DNA of 64,000 bases from Aeromonas piscicola (GCF_000820005.1 NZ_CDBL01000039.1:1-64000); one strand, 5' to 3'. Shown: positions 39,955 to 48,840, counted from the first letter of the stretch. Notes: generated from the letters alone by a model not told the origin. Program-made: numbers and translations.

Positions 39955-41118
39955 ATGGAACAGTGTGATATCGCCATCGTCGGCGCTGGCATGGTCGGCG
40001 CTGCCACCGCCTGTCTGCTGGCGGCGCAGGGTCTCTCCATTCGGGTCATAGAGACCCAATTGCCCGAGCAATACGCCCCACAGCAGCCGCTGGATCTGCG
40101 GGTTTCCGCCATCAGTCAGGCCTCGGTGGCGCTGCTGGATCAGGCCGGCGCCTGGTCACACCTGCAGCAGATGCGGCTCTGTCCCTACCGCCGGCTGGAG
40201 ACCTGGGAGCTGGACGGTTTTGCCACCCGCTTCGACGCGGCCTATCTCGGCCTGCCCCAGCTCGGTTACATCATCGAAAACCGGTTGGTGCAGCTGGCCC
40301 TGCTCAAGAGGATGGAGGATTTCCCCAACATCCAGACCCACACCCCGGCGGCGGTGACGAGTCTGCGCCAGAGCGCCAACGAGGCCGTGCTGACTCTGGA
40401 CGATGGTACCGAGCTTTGCGCCCGCTGGGTGCTGGCCTGCGATGGCGCCGAATCCCAGATGCGCCGGTTGGCTGGCATAGGCGTGTCGCGCTTCGAGTAC
40501 CGCCAGCACTGCATGTTGATCAATATCGACACCGAGTTTGCGCAGGAAGATATCACCTGGCAGCAGTTCACCCCGAGCGGCCCGCGCGCCTTCCTGCCGC
40601 TGCCCGGCCAGCACGGTTCCCTGGTGTGGTATGACAGCCCGGCCCGTATTCGTGCCCTGTCGGCCATGAGCAACGAGAAGCTGGGGGAGGAGGTGCGCCG
40701 CCACTTTCCGGCCCGGCTCGGCGGCTTCACCGTCACGGCCAAGGGGAGTTTTCCGCTGGTGCGGCGCCACGCCAACGACTATCACGCCGGTCGGGTTGTG
40801 CTGCTTGGCGATGCCGCCCACACCATCAACCCGCTGGCGGGGCAGGGGGTCAACCTCGGCTTCAAGGACGTGGCCTGCTGGGCTGGGTTGCTGGAAAAGG
40901 CGGGAGCCGACTGGTATCAGCTGGCCCTGGCGGAGCGCTACGAGCGCCGCCGTCGCCCTGACAACCTTTTAATGCAGTCAGGGATGGATCTCTTCTACGG
41001 GGTGTTCAGCAACGAGATAGGGCCACTCAAGCTGGCTCGCAATCTGGCCCTCAATCTGGCGGACAAGGCTGGCCCGCTCAAGGAGATGGCGCTGCGCTAC
41101 GCATTGGGGCTGGTATAA
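39955..41118 (+). CDS. ubiF: FAD-dependent ubiquinone hydroxylase UbiF (UbiH/COQ6 family)
   Basis: A 387-residue aromatic hydroxylase. The FAD-binding motifs are IVGAGMVGAATACLLA (dinucleotide fold, N-terminus), VLACDGAESQMRR and VVLLGDAAHTINPLAGQGVNLGFKD. UbiF performs the C6 hydroxylation of 2-octaprenyl-3-methyl-6-methoxy-benzoquinol. The choice of UbiF over UbiH or UbiI rests on its divergent position next to miaB, the E. coli arrangement. The ATG at 39955 follows CAGGAATCAAGTT; a longer in-frame reading is not supported. Confidence 0.9.
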   Translation: MEQCDIAIVGAGMVGAATACLLAAQGLSIRVIETQLPEQYAPQQPLDLRVSAISQASVALLDQAGAWSHLQQMRLCPYRRLETWELDGFATRFDAAYLGLPQLGYIIENRLVQLALLKRMEDFPNIQTHTPAAVTSLRQSANEAVLTLDDGTELCARWVLACDGAESQMRRLAGIGVSRFEYRQHCMLINIDTEFAQEDITWQQFTPSGPRAFLPLPGQHGSLVWYDSPARIRALSAMSNEKLGEEVRRHFPARLGGFTVTAKGSFPLVRRHANDYHAGRVVLLGDAAHTINPLAGQGVNLGFKDVACWAGLLEKAGADWYQLALAERYERRRRPDNLLMQSGMDLFYGVFSNEIGPLKLARNLALNLADKAGPLKEMALRYALGLV

Positions 41119-41151
41119 GGCGCCGGGCGCCATCACGAGGGAGCAGAGATC

Positions 41152-41718
41152 ATGAACAAGGCACTGCTGGCGATCGATTTTATCAACGACATAGCCCACC
41201 CGGACGGGCGCATCGCCGCCTCGGCGGCCCATGTGGTGGAGCAGGATGCCATCACCCATGCCAATCAGGCACTGGCCCATGCCCGTGCCCACGGCTGGCT
41301 GGTGATCCTGATCAAGGTCGGCTTTGATGGCGGCTATCTGCTGCAACCCAAGGGTTCCCCCATGTTTGGTCGGGCCAATCAGTTTGGTGCGCTTTCGCTG
41401 GCGGACAGTGGCACCGACTTCCACCCCGATCTTGACGTGCAACCCGGCGATCTGGTGCTGACCAAGCCCAGGGTCAGCCCCTTCTATGGCACCGCGCTTG
41501 AGCCGGCGCTGCGGGCCAATCGCATTGGTCACCTCTATCTGTGCGGGGTCAGCACCAGCTGGGCCATTCAGGCTGCGGCTCGGGACGGCCACGATCGGGA
41601 CTACGCCATCACCATACTGGAGGATGCCTGCGCCGCCGCCGACGCCAGCGAACACCTGGGCTCGTTGCGGATGCTTGGCCGTATCGCCGAGATCATCAAG
41701 GTGGCCCGACTGGAGTGA
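41152..41718 (+). CDS. Isochorismatase-like cysteine hydrolase
   Basis: A 188-residue member of the isochorismatase superfamily. The catalytic triad residues are Asp in LLAIDFINDI, Lys in LVLTKPRVSPFYG and Cys in LYLCGVSTSWAIQAAARDG; the cis-peptide and Cys loop are typical of nicotinamidase-like amide hydrolases. The substrate is not known. It is 33 bases after ubiF on the same strand and may be co-transcribed. Confidence 0.87.
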   Translation: MNKALLAIDFINDIAHPDGRIAASAAHVVEQDAITHANQALAHARAHGWLVILIKVGFDGGYLLQPKGSPMFGRANQFGALSLADSGTDFHPDLDVQPGDLVLTKPRVSPFYGTALEPALRANRIGHLYLCGVSTSWAIQAAARDGHDRDYAITILEDACAAADASEHLGSLRMLGRIAEIIKVARLE

Positions 41719-41837
41719 TCTCGCCGGTCAAGGCTGTTTTCGCTCACTATTTTGACATTTTGTCAGCAGTCCCCTGTTGAGCCGGCGCCGTTTTAGGGCA
41801 ACATGGAGTCAGCATTGATGGCCACAAGGATGAGGGC

Positions 41838-42488
41838 ATGCGTTATCAGGGACGGATCGCGAGCTGGAACGAGGCGCGAGGCTTCGGCTTTATCACGCCG
41901 GAGCAGCAGGGGAGCGAGCAGCAAGGGAGTGGGCTGTTCGTGCACATCTCGGCACTGCAATCCGATGGTCGGCTGCCCGAGGCGGGGGAGCGGGTCTCCT
42001 ACCAGATAGGCAGGGGCAAGGATGACAAGCCCAGGGCCGTGCAGGTGTTCTTCCCCGACCGGCCCCTGTCGCTGGCTGACACCTCCGTTCCCCCTTTGTC
42101 CTGCAAAGACGCGGTCCGCCGACCAGCGGCCAGGGGGGCACAGCCACCCGTTTCCTCCAGGCTCCGCCCTGGTCCCTCCTATCGCCGCAAGAGCAGCTGG
42201 CGCGGCAAGTTGATCCCCCTGCTGGTGCTGGCGGGCCTGTTTTCGGTCTACTCCCGCTTCTCGGCCGAGTCGGTCTCACCTATGCCGGCCTCCTCTTTCA
42301 GCCAGGAGGAGGCCGGCAGCTCATACAGCCCCACCTTCGTCCGTCAGTGCGACGGTCGGCAGTACTGCTCCCAAATGACCTCCTGCGAGGAGGCGACCTG
42401 GTTTTTGCAAAATTGCCCCAACACCAAGATGGATGGCAGAGGGAGAGGCAACGGCATTCCTTGTGAAAGTCAGTGGTGCAGCCATTAG
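41838..42488 (+). CDS. Cold-shock-domain / transmembrane / excalibur-domain fusion protein
   Basis: A 216-residue protein with three parts. Residues 1-75 are a cold-shock OB fold (GRIASWNEARGFGFITPE, GLFVHISAL) that should bind RNA or single-stranded DNA. A basic linker follows, then one membrane helix (LIPLLVLAGLFSVYSRF, about 128-145). The C-terminal 50 residues are Cys-rich and end MDGRGRGNGIPCESQWCSH, the calcium-binding excalibur type. With a Lys/Arg-rich region before the helix, the cold-shock part is expected inside the cell and the excalibur part in the periplasm. Function is unknown. Confidence 0.83.
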   Translation: MRYQGRIASWNEARGFGFITPEQQGSEQQGSGLFVHISALQSDGRLPEAGERVSYQIGRGKDDKPRAVQVFFPDRPLSLADTSVPPLSCKDAVRRPAARGAQPPVSSRLRPGPSYRRKSSWRGKLIPLLVLAGLFSVYSRFSAESVSPMPASSFSQEEAGSSYSPTFVRQCDGRQYCSQMTSCEEATWFLQNCPNTKMDGRGRGNGIPCESQWCSH

Positions 42489-42656
42489 CGGGGGGCTGGC
42501 TCAAGCGGTTGATCATCTATCTTTATTTTACAGGCCGGGGGCGGGGCATGGCCGGTTCTACCCTTTAGTCATTGGCGAAACGCTGGCAGAAAGGCCGGCA
42601 TTGCTCTCGTTGTCTCGGCAGGTACTGTGCGTTGTTTTTGGGTGAGGTGTGCGGTC

Positions 42657-43613
42657 ATGGTGGATGATTTTCGGGGCTCTCTGTTTCATTTTTCCGAACG
42701 GGCACAGTATCTGGCGGCCTTGCTGAACTCGCTGGAAGACCAGATATCCGTGATTGATCGGGACGGAGTGATCCACTATACCAATCTCGCCTGGAACCGG
42801 TTTGCCGAGCAAAACGGCATACCGCAAGGGTACAACTGGCTGGGGGTCAACTACCTGAGGGTGTTCGACTGCCTGGTCGATCCACTGGTACTGATGGCGG
42901 CAGAGGGGATCCGTCGTGTGCTGTGCGGGGAGCAGGACCACTTCTCTCTGGAGTATCCCTGCCACAGCCCGGATACCCAGCGTTGGTTCATGATGCGGGT
43001 CTCTCCCGTGCTGGGGGTGGATGTCGAGTTTTACACCATAGCCCACATCAACATCACGGAGCGCAAGTTGCAGGAGCTGGACGTGACCCACCTCTCCCAA
43101 CACGATCCCCTGACCGGTCTGGCCAACCGGCGTCTGTTCAACAGCTTCCTGCATAACGAGTGGCGCCGCAGCATGCGGGAGCGCACGCCCATCTCCTTCA
43201 TCATGCTGGATCTGGACAACTTCAAGGCGTGCAACGATCACTTCGGCCATCAGGTTGGGGACGATTTCCTGCTGCAGGTGGGCCACCTGCTCAACGCCTT
43301 GTGCCAGCGGCCAGCGGATCTGCCAAGCCGGTTCGGGGGCGATGAATTTGCGCTGGTCCTCGGCAATACCGGCAAGGAGGCTGCCTTGCGGATGGGGGAG
43401 GCGATCCGCCTCGGGATCCGTGCCTTGAGTATCCGGGAGGCGGGTGATGCCCGACTCAGCGCCAGCATCGGCATTGCCACCCAGATCCCTGATCTGCTGC
43501 AGGGCTCGGAGAACGAACTGCTGGCGGCGGCCGATATGGCGCTCTACATGGCCAAAAAGGGGGGCAAGAATCGCTGCCACAGCGTCAGCTGTCCGTCATT
43601 ACCCGCCCCTTGA
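42657..43613 (+). CDS. PAS-GGDEF diguanylate cyclase
   Basis: A 318-residue cytoplasmic sensor enzyme. A PAS domain covers about residues 15-140 (LEDQISVIDRDGVIHYTNLAWNRFAEQNG; the end FYTIAHINITERK is typical of a PAC motif). The GGDEF domain starts at HDPLTGLANRR and has the intact active site SRFGGDEFALVL. The product-inhibition site RxxD is present as RPAD five residues before GGDEF. It should make c-di-GMP from GTP with feedback control. Start ATG at 42657; a GTG/ATG upstream in frame is possible. Confidence 0.92.
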   Translation: MVDDFRGSLFHFSERAQYLAALLNSLEDQISVIDRDGVIHYTNLAWNRFAEQNGIPQGYNWLGVNYLRVFDCLVDPLVLMAAEGIRRVLCGEQDHFSLEYPCHSPDTQRWFMMRVSPVLGVDVEFYTIAHINITERKLQELDVTHLSQHDPLTGLANRRLFNSFLHNEWRRSMRERTPISFIMLDLDNFKACNDHFGHQVGDDFLLQVGHLLNALCQRPADLPSRFGGDEFALVLGNTGKEAALRMGEAIRLGIRALSIREAGDARLSASIGIATQIPDLLQGSENELLAAADMALYMAKKGGKNRCHSVSCPSLPAP

Positions 43614-43620
43614 GCACCAC

Positions 43621-43645
43621 AGCCCCTTGATGGGGCTTTTTTTTT
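43621..43645. terminator. Terminator between the PAS-GGDEF gene and the LysR gene
   Basis: AGCCCC, loop TTGAT, GGGGCT, then nine T on the plus strand; the genes are convergent. Confidence 0.88.
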
Positions 43646-43659
43646 GCGCATAAGCCGCC

Positions 43660-44568
43660 TCAGCACTCGGGCACGGCCGAGCATGGCGTGGGATGCGCCG
43701 CCATGACCAGTTGCAGGAAACGATCGCGGATGGGATCGGCAAATGCCGGGTTCCAGACCAGGCTGATTTCCCATTCTGACCAAGGGCCGGACAAGGGGTA
43801 GAGGGTGACATCCTGGCCCGCAATGAAGCTGACGCTGCGCGGCAATATGGCGTTGCCTATGCCGGCGGCCACCAGGGCGACCAGGGTCTGGATATCTTCC
43901 GCCTCCTGCACCATGCCGGTCAGCCGGTTGGCGCCGAGGAAGCTGGCGATCTGCTGGCTGAGGCCCGGGCAGCGGTGCCCGACCATCTGCAACAGTGGCT
44001 GATGGGCCAGCGCCCACTCCACGTCGAAAGCAGCCGGATCCGGCCCCGTCATCTGGCTGGGCACGGCCAGCACCAGCCGGTCGGTCAGCAGCCTGTGCTC
44101 CCGCAGTTGCGGCGCGTGCGGCCGGCGCATGAATCCCAGCTGCAACTGACCCGACAGCAAGCGCTCGTGCTGGATGGCGGAGGTCATGTCCTGCAGATGC
44201 ACCATCACATCGGGTACCTGCTGCTTGAAACGGGCGACCAGCGAGGGGGCCAGCGCGAAGCTCGACAGCCCGAAGCCAATCTTGAGCCGCCCTGCTATGC
44301 CGCTCGCCAGTGCCAGGGCGTGACGCTCAAACCCCCTGCCGTGTTCGACCAGTGCGCTGGCCTGGGTGAGCAGCTGTGCACCTATGGCGGTCAGCTCGGC
44401 GCCGTGGCGACCCCGGTTGAACAGCGTGCTGCCGAGGGCCAGCTCCAGCCCCTGGATCTGCTTGGTCAGTGCCGGCTGGGTGATGAACAGCCGGCTGGCG
44501 GCCTCCCGGTAGTTGGCGGTTTCGGCCAGCATCACGAACGCCTGCAGTTGCCTCAAGTCGAATTTCAT
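43660..44568 (-). CDS. LysR-family transcriptional regulator
   Basis: A 302-residue regulator. The winged helix-turn-helix is MKFDLRQLQAFVMLAETANYREAASRLFITQPALTKQIQGLE..LGSTLFNRG (residues 1-58), and the rest is a periplasmic-binding-protein-like effector domain. The ligand is unknown. It is divergent from a small gene plus HAD phosphatase, with 115 bp between starts, which makes that pair its likely target. The gap contains ATTTATTGATTATAAAT, an A/T-rich imperfect dyad, next to the LysR start. Confidence 0.92.
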   Translation of the reverse strand: MKFDLRQLQAFVMLAETANYREAASRLFITQPALTKQIQGLELALGSTLFNRGRHGAELTAIGAQLLTQASALVEHGRGFERHALALASGIAGRLKIGFGLSSFALAPSLVARFKQQVPDVMVHLQDMTSAIQHERLLSGQLQLGFMRRPHAPQLREHRLLTDRLVLAVPSQMTGPDPAAFDVEWALAHQPLLQMVGHRCPGLSQQIASFLGANRLTGMVQEAEDIQTLVALVAAGIGNAILPRSVSFIAGQDVTLYPLSGPWSEWEISLVWNPAFADPIRDRFLQLVMAAHPTPCSAVPEC

Positions 44569-44683
44569 TCCGTTTGGTTATCCAATGTGGCGATTTATTG
44601 ATTATAAATTATCTAACTGCCTTGTTCTAATGGTCTCGTAACGGGCCATCTGCCCGGTCTGACACACAACGAGGAGCCATGTC

Positions 44684-44929
44684 ATGTCTAGCGAACGCTA
44701 TCTGTTTTTGATCAAGGGAACCCTGGTGATGGCCCAGCCACTGGCGGCGCCGGAGACGGGGGAGTTGTTGGCGAGCCTGCTGCAACAGGGATTTGTGGTG
44801 GCCCCCCAGCAGGTCTGGGCGGGCAATGCCGAGCAGGCGCTGGCCTGTTATGAGCAGGCAGCCCAGCAGTCGGCCCTCGCCAGTGTGCTGGCAGGGGTTG
44901 AGCCCGTGCTGGCTGGAGCCCCGTCATGA
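44684..44929 (+). CDS. Small conserved-looking protein of unknown function, coupled to a HAD phosphatase
   Basis: An 81-residue acidic, Ala/Gln/Leu-rich protein (RYLFLIKGTLVMAQP at the start, LLASLLQQGFVVAPQQVW in the middle). I recognise no domain and no signal peptide. GAGGAG lies about nine bases before the ATG, and the TGA overlaps the ATG of the next gene (ATGA). This coupling argues that it is a real gene. It is divergent from the LysR regulator. Confidence 0.65.
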   Translation: MSSERYLFLIKGTLVMAQPLAAPETGELLASLLQQGFVVAPQQVWAGNAEQALACYEQAAQQSALASVLAGVEPVLAGAPS

Positions 44930-45579
44930 CCCGGCTCACCCTGCAGGCTGCCGCCCTGCTGCTGGACATGGATGGCACCCTGGTTCACTCCACCGGCGAG
45001 GTGGAAACCGTGTGGCGGCTATGGTGCCGACGTCATCAGCTGGCGCCCGAGCCCGTGCTGGCCATGTGTCACGGCCTTCGCTCGCGGGAGGTGATCCGGG
45101 CCCTGGCTCCGCAGCTGGACATGGCGCAGGAGGTGGCCCTGCTCGATGAGCTTGAGATCCATCACACGGGGCGCGGCGAGGCCATCATGGGATGCCGGGC
45201 CGTGCTGGCCAGCGTGCCCGCCGGACGTTGGGCACTGGTGACTTCCGCCAGTCAGAGGGTCGCCCGCCATCGGCTGGCGAGCGCAGGTCTGCCACTGCCG
45301 GATATGCTGGTGGGGGCGGAAGACGTGATGCGGGGCAAGCCGGATCCCGAGCCCTATCTGCTGGCCGCGACACGGCTCGGGGTTGCCCCCGCCGACTGTC
45401 TGGTGTTCGAGGATGCGTCGGCTGGCATAGAGAGTGCCCTGCGGGCCGGTTGTACAGTGGTGCAGGTCGGAGGCAAGCGGTTGCTGGATCCGGCCGTCAT
45501 AGCCGTGATCCAGGATTGGCGTCAGGTGAGGGTGGGTGATGGGGCGGAGGGCGCGTTGCAGGTGACGCTGCTGACCTGA
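44926..45579 (+). CDS. HAD-superfamily phosphatase (HAD-IA, sugar-phosphatase-like)
   Basis: A 217-residue phosphatase. Motif I LLLDMDGTLVHST gives the nucleophile Asp and the second Asp; motif II is LVTSASQ; motif III/IV are GKPDPEPYLLAATRLG and VFEDASAGIESALRAG. This pattern resembles glycerol-3-phosphate or hexitol phosphatases (YfbT type). The alpha-helical cap lies between motifs I and II. Substrate unproven. Start overlaps the preceding small gene. Confidence 0.88.
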   Translation: MTRLTLQAAALLLDMDGTLVHSTGEVETVWRLWCRRHQLAPEPVLAMCHGLRSREVIRALAPQLDMAQEVALLDELEIHHTGRGEAIMGCRAVLASVPAGRWALVTSASQRVARHRLASAGLPLPDMLVGAEDVMRGKPDPEPYLLAATRLGVAPADCLVFEDASAGIESALRAGCTVVQVGGKRLLDPAVIAVIQDWRQVRVGDGAEGALQVTLLT

Positions 45580-45595
45580 TGGGAGAGCAGACAAC

Positions 45596-45620
45596 AAAAA
45601 AGCCCCCGGCGAGCGGGGGC
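45596..45620 (-). terminator. Rho-independent terminator of the nitroreductase gene
   Basis: Minus strand GCCCCCG, loop CTCGC, CGGGGGC, then T6. Confidence 0.85.
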
Positions 45621-45642
45621 ATGGTATGACGAGACAGCCGGG

Positions 45643-46245
45643 TTATTTGAAAACGCGGAAACGGGTGGCGTCGTCGATAAAAGTCTTCTCTCCGGCTGGC
45701 TGCTTGATGCTGCCAAAGGGCATCTGGGCGCGCAGCAGCCAGCTCGCTGGCAGGTTCCACTCCTTGCGCACCGCTTCGTCGATCAACGGGTTGTAGTGCT
45801 GCAGGGAGGCTCCAATCCCTTCCTGTGCCAGGCTGGTCCAGACCGCAAATTGGGCGATACCGGTGGCATGTTCGGACCAGATTGGGAAGTTGTCGGCATA
45901 CAGCGCAAACTTCTGTTGCAGATCCTTGATCACATCCGTGTCTTCGAAGAAGAGCACGGTACCGAAACCGGCACGGAAGCTGCCATCCACCTTGGCTTCG
46001 CTCTGGGCGTAAGCCTCTGGCGGTACTATCTTTTTCAATTCAGCTTTAACTATGTCCCACAGCTTGTGGTGTTGGGCGCCAAACAGTATGACGGCGCGGG
46101 AGCTCTGGGAGTTGAAAGAGGAGGGGCTGTGCTTGACGGCATCCTGGATCAGGGTCGTCAACTGCTCCGGCGTGTGGGAGACCTGGTCGCCCAGGGCATA
46201 GATGGTACGACGTACTTTGATCTGTTCGATAAACGGACTGCTCAT
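45643..46245 (-). CDS. Nitroreductase family protein (Frm2/Hbn1-like)
   Basis: A 200-residue FMN-dependent oxidoreductase. The N-terminal FIEQIKVRRTIYALG and the SPSSFNSQSSRAVILFG FMN-contact segment are typical of the yeast Frm2-like branch, with EGIGASLQHYNPLIDE near the C-terminus. These enzymes use NAD(P)H to reduce quinones or nitro compounds; the physiological substrate is unknown. The ATG at 46245 has AAGGAG five bases upstream; the 37-codon in-frame extension is rejected. A plausible sigma-70 promoter lies upstream. Confidence 0.88.
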   Translation of the reverse strand: MSSPFIEQIKVRRTIYALGDQVSHTPEQLTTLIQDAVKHSPSSFNSQSSRAVILFGAQHHKLWDIVKAELKKIVPPEAYAQSEAKVDGSFRAGFGTVLFFEDTDVIKDLQQKFALYADNFPIWSEHATGIAQFAVWTSLAQEGIGASLQHYNPLIDEAVRKEWNLPASWLLRAQMPFGSIKQPAGEKTFIDDATRFRVFK

Positions 46246-46327
46246 AACATCTCCTTGGTTTGACGGATCATCGCATTCGGCGGCCAGTGAGAAGGCCATC
46301 CGGCTCCGATTGTTCAAGCTATAGACT

Positions 46328-46356
46328 ATAACACCGCCTTCCCGCTTAACCGTCAA
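46328..46356 (-). promoter_or_regulatory. Probable sigma-70 promoter of the nitroreductase gene
   Basis: Minus strand TTGACG (46351-46356), a 17-base spacer, then TGTTAT (46328-46333). A TATAGT just downstream is an alternative -10. The start codon is about 82 bases further on. Confidence 0.45.
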
Positions 46357-46533
46357 CGCACAGTGGTCACTGTTTTTACTTTTTGTGGATATTCATATGC
46401 GCAGTCTGGATGAGCCGCCTCACATTTTTGTGTTTCTTGTCAATTAGCTCTTATTCAGCTGATTTCAATCAATGATTAACCCGGTCTTTTCACTATAAGA
46501 TCCTCGCACATCGGCTGTTTTCAGGGAGCTTTG

Positions 46534-48078
46534 ATGATCCAGTGGGTGCTCAACCGGCGCTACTATGTGTTGACCTCGTGCTCCTTCCTGCTGGGCGCTC
46601 TGGTGCTGGTCGCCACCCTGACCCTGGCTGCGGTCAGTTACCTGCGCAGCATAGACAAGACGATGGCCGGTTACGGCCACATGATCTCCTCCATCGAGGC
46701 TGCGCTCATTCACGAACTGGTGCTGGCCAACCAGCGTCAGTTGGCCGTGCTGGAGGCATCGCTGGACAAGGCTGCCATCGCCCGTGGCGAGCCCGCCGAC
46801 AACCCGATCTGGGCCATCGCCCATCAGATCAAGCGTGACGATCACTACATCTATTTCTACAACTCCCGCTTTGATCGGATCAGCAGTTATCCCCTCTGGG
46901 TACAGCCAGCCGAGTACAGGGCCGCCCTGCGCCCCTGGTACCAGGTGTTGTCGATGGAAGGGGACGAGCTGGTCTGGTTTGGCCCCTATCAGGAGTACAG
47001 TTCCCACGAGCGCATCCTGACTCTGATCAAACGGGTGAAAGATGATGATGGCAAGCTGCTCGGCCTCTTGATGGTGGATATGTCCTTCAACGCCATCCAG
47101 CAGGCGCTGCAGCGGGCCATGGGTAGCAACCAGGCCGCCATCTACCTTAGCCAGCGGGGCAGTGACCGGCTGCTGGTGGGCAGCAAGATGGCGCTCTATG
47201 ACAAGGCTAACGCGACGGCAGAGCCCCATCTGCTGGGGCTGGATGTTATCTGGCATGGCAGCCACCTGAGGCGCGAGCTGGAGGATGTCGACTGGGACCT
47301 TAATATCTATCTGCCCCCCGCCCTGTTTCGTGACAGTCTTTACGAGGCCCTGCTGATGGTGGTGCTGCCGCTGCTCTCCCTCTTCATCATCTGGTTTTGC
47401 AGCATCAATTTTCTGGTGCGGGTGTTCCGTCAGGAGCAGGCGCTGGTCTCGGGTTCGCTGACCGGCATTGTGCAAGCACCCTGTTGCCCCAAGCCTTCGA
47501 GTCACCTGAAGACCTGGTTTGTGCGCAACAGCCTCAGCGAGATAGAGCAGGTCCGCACCAGCTTCCTGCAAGGGCAGGATGCGCTGCTGCACGATCCCCT
47601 CACCGGCATCATGAACCGGCGCGCCTTTATCCAGCGCCGGAGCGAGCTGGAAGAAAATCGGACGCCCCACTGGCTGGTGCTGTTCGATGTGGACAATTTC
47701 AAATGCATCAACGACAGCTGGGGCCACAGCGTGGGGGATGGCGTGCTCTGCCGGGTGGCTGAACTGATGGTGGCCGAGCTTGGCAGCGGCAGCGCCTACC
47801 GGATCGGGGGAGACGAGTTTGCGGCCCTGCTGCCGTGGGCGCGCCACGAGCTGGAGCCGCGACTGAACCATCTGCTGGCGCGGGTACGCAATCAGCAGTG
47901 GCGGGAATTCAAGGCAGAGGTCACCCTGAGCGCGGGCGGTGCTCACTATCCGGATGACGCCCTCTTTCTGTTCGATCGGGCCGACGACTGCCTCTACCAG
48001 AGCAAGCGGTTGGGGCGGGATCGCTGGCATCTCTCTTCGTCCCCGGAGACTGGCGGTGAGCCAAGCTCCCTTCGGTGA
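46534..48078 (+). CDS. Membrane diguanylate cyclase with periplasmic Cache-like sensor
   Basis: A 514-residue protein with two membrane helices (about residues 12-35 and 280-300) around a periplasmic domain that resembles dCache sensors (FYNSRFDRISSYPLW, RPWYQVLSMEGDELVWFGPYQEY, LGLLMVDMSF). The cytoplasmic GGDEF domain begins HDPLTGIMNRR and has the intact signature YRIGGDEFAALL. Unlike the other cyclase in the window, there is no RxxD inhibition site five residues before it (LGSG instead). AGGGAG precedes the ATG at 46534. Confidence 0.92.
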   Translation: MIQWVLNRRYYVLTSCSFLLGALVLVATLTLAAVSYLRSIDKTMAGYGHMISSIEAALIHELVLANQRQLAVLEASLDKAAIARGEPADNPIWAIAHQIKRDDHYIYFYNSRFDRISSYPLWVQPAEYRAALRPWYQVLSMEGDELVWFGPYQEYSSHERILTLIKRVKDDDGKLLGLLMVDMSFNAIQQALQRAMGSNQAAIYLSQRGSDRLLVGSKMALYDKANATAEPHLLGLDVIWHGSHLRRELEDVDWDLNIYLPPALFRDSLYEALLMVVLPLLSLFIIWFCSINFLVRVFRQEQALVSGSLTGIVQAPCCPKPSSHLKTWFVRNSLSEIEQVRTSFLQGQDALLHDPLTGIMNRRAFIQRRSELEENRTPHWLVLFDVDNFKCINDSWGHSVGDGVLCRVAELMVAELGSGSAYRIGGDEFAALLPWARHELEPRLNHLLARVRNQQWREFKAEVTLSAGGAHYPDDALFLFDRADDCLYQSKRLGRDRWHLSSSPETGGEPSSLR

Positions 48079-48326
48079 CAATATCTGTCTGATCCCTGCG
48101 TGATCCTGGCGGGCTGCGACAATCCGGGCCAAGGGGATGTACCGCTCACCTTGTGCTGATCTATATATTTTTATCTTTATTTTCAAATCGTTAATCTTTC
48201 ATCTCGAGCGCCTGCGCCTGGCTCTGATTCTTTTGAATGAGGTGTCAGGCCGCGGGGGCCACTGGCGGAGTGGACGGCTGTTTGTATAGTGCAGGGGAAA
48301 TTAATCAGGTTTGACAGGAGTACCCC

Positions 48327-48797
48327 ATGGAGATGAACAAGCACGGCATGAGCGCCCTGGCCCTGTTGGGCTCCCTGTTGCTGGCGAGCGGCGCAGTGCA
48401 GGCCTCGGAAACCCTCAACACCATACTCGGCGGCGGTGCCGGTGGCGTGGCTGGCACCATGATAGGCAAGGAGCTGGGGGGCGATACCGGTGCCCTGGTG
48501 GGAGCGGCAGTCGGTGGTGCGGCCGGTGGCGCCGCCACCGCCAACAAGGGCAACAAGAATGAAGCGGCCCTGGGTGGCGCCGTTGGTGCCCTGGGTGGCG
48601 CGGCCATCGGCAAGAGCGTGGGAGGCAGCACGGGCCAGCTGATCGGTGCCGGCATCGGCGGTGCCAGTGGGTCGGCCATTGGTGCCAAGACGGGAGACGG
48701 TCACAAGAGCAACAATGATCGCTACGACGACGATGAGCACAGGCACCACAAGAAACACAAGAAGCACAAGAAACACAGATGGCATGATGATGACTGA
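48327..48797 (+). CDS. Exported glycine-zipper protein with His/Lys-rich tail
   Basis: A 156-residue protein. A signal peptide ends at VQA-SE. The centre (about 33-125) is a series of Gly/Ala zippers (GGGAGGVAGTMIGKELGG, GAAVGGAAGGAATAN, GALGGAAIGKSVGG, GAGIGGASGSAIG) likely to pack into or against membranes. The last 30 residues are strongly charged: DDDEHRHHKKHKKHKKHRWH and DDD, a possible metal or polyanion binding tail. AGGAGT lies before the ATG. No function is known. Confidence 0.82.
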   Translation: MEMNKHGMSALALLGSLLLASGAVQASETLNTILGGGAGGVAGTMIGKELGGDTGALVGAAVGGAAGGAATANKGNKNEAALGGAVGALGGAAIGKSVGGSTGQLIGAGIGGASGSAIGAKTGDGHKSNNDRYDDDEHRHHKKHKKHKKHRWHDDD

Positions 48798-48840
48798 TGT
48801 CAGCCGTGCTGGCTGGTGCGCCATGGTGGCGAGCATAGAC

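Noticed and set aside
46465-48186. 573-codon minus-strand reading frame opposite the membrane diguanylate cyclase
   Set aside because: Composition is Gln/His/Arg-rich without domains; the plus strand has a full Cache-GGDEF protein with a ribosome-binding site.
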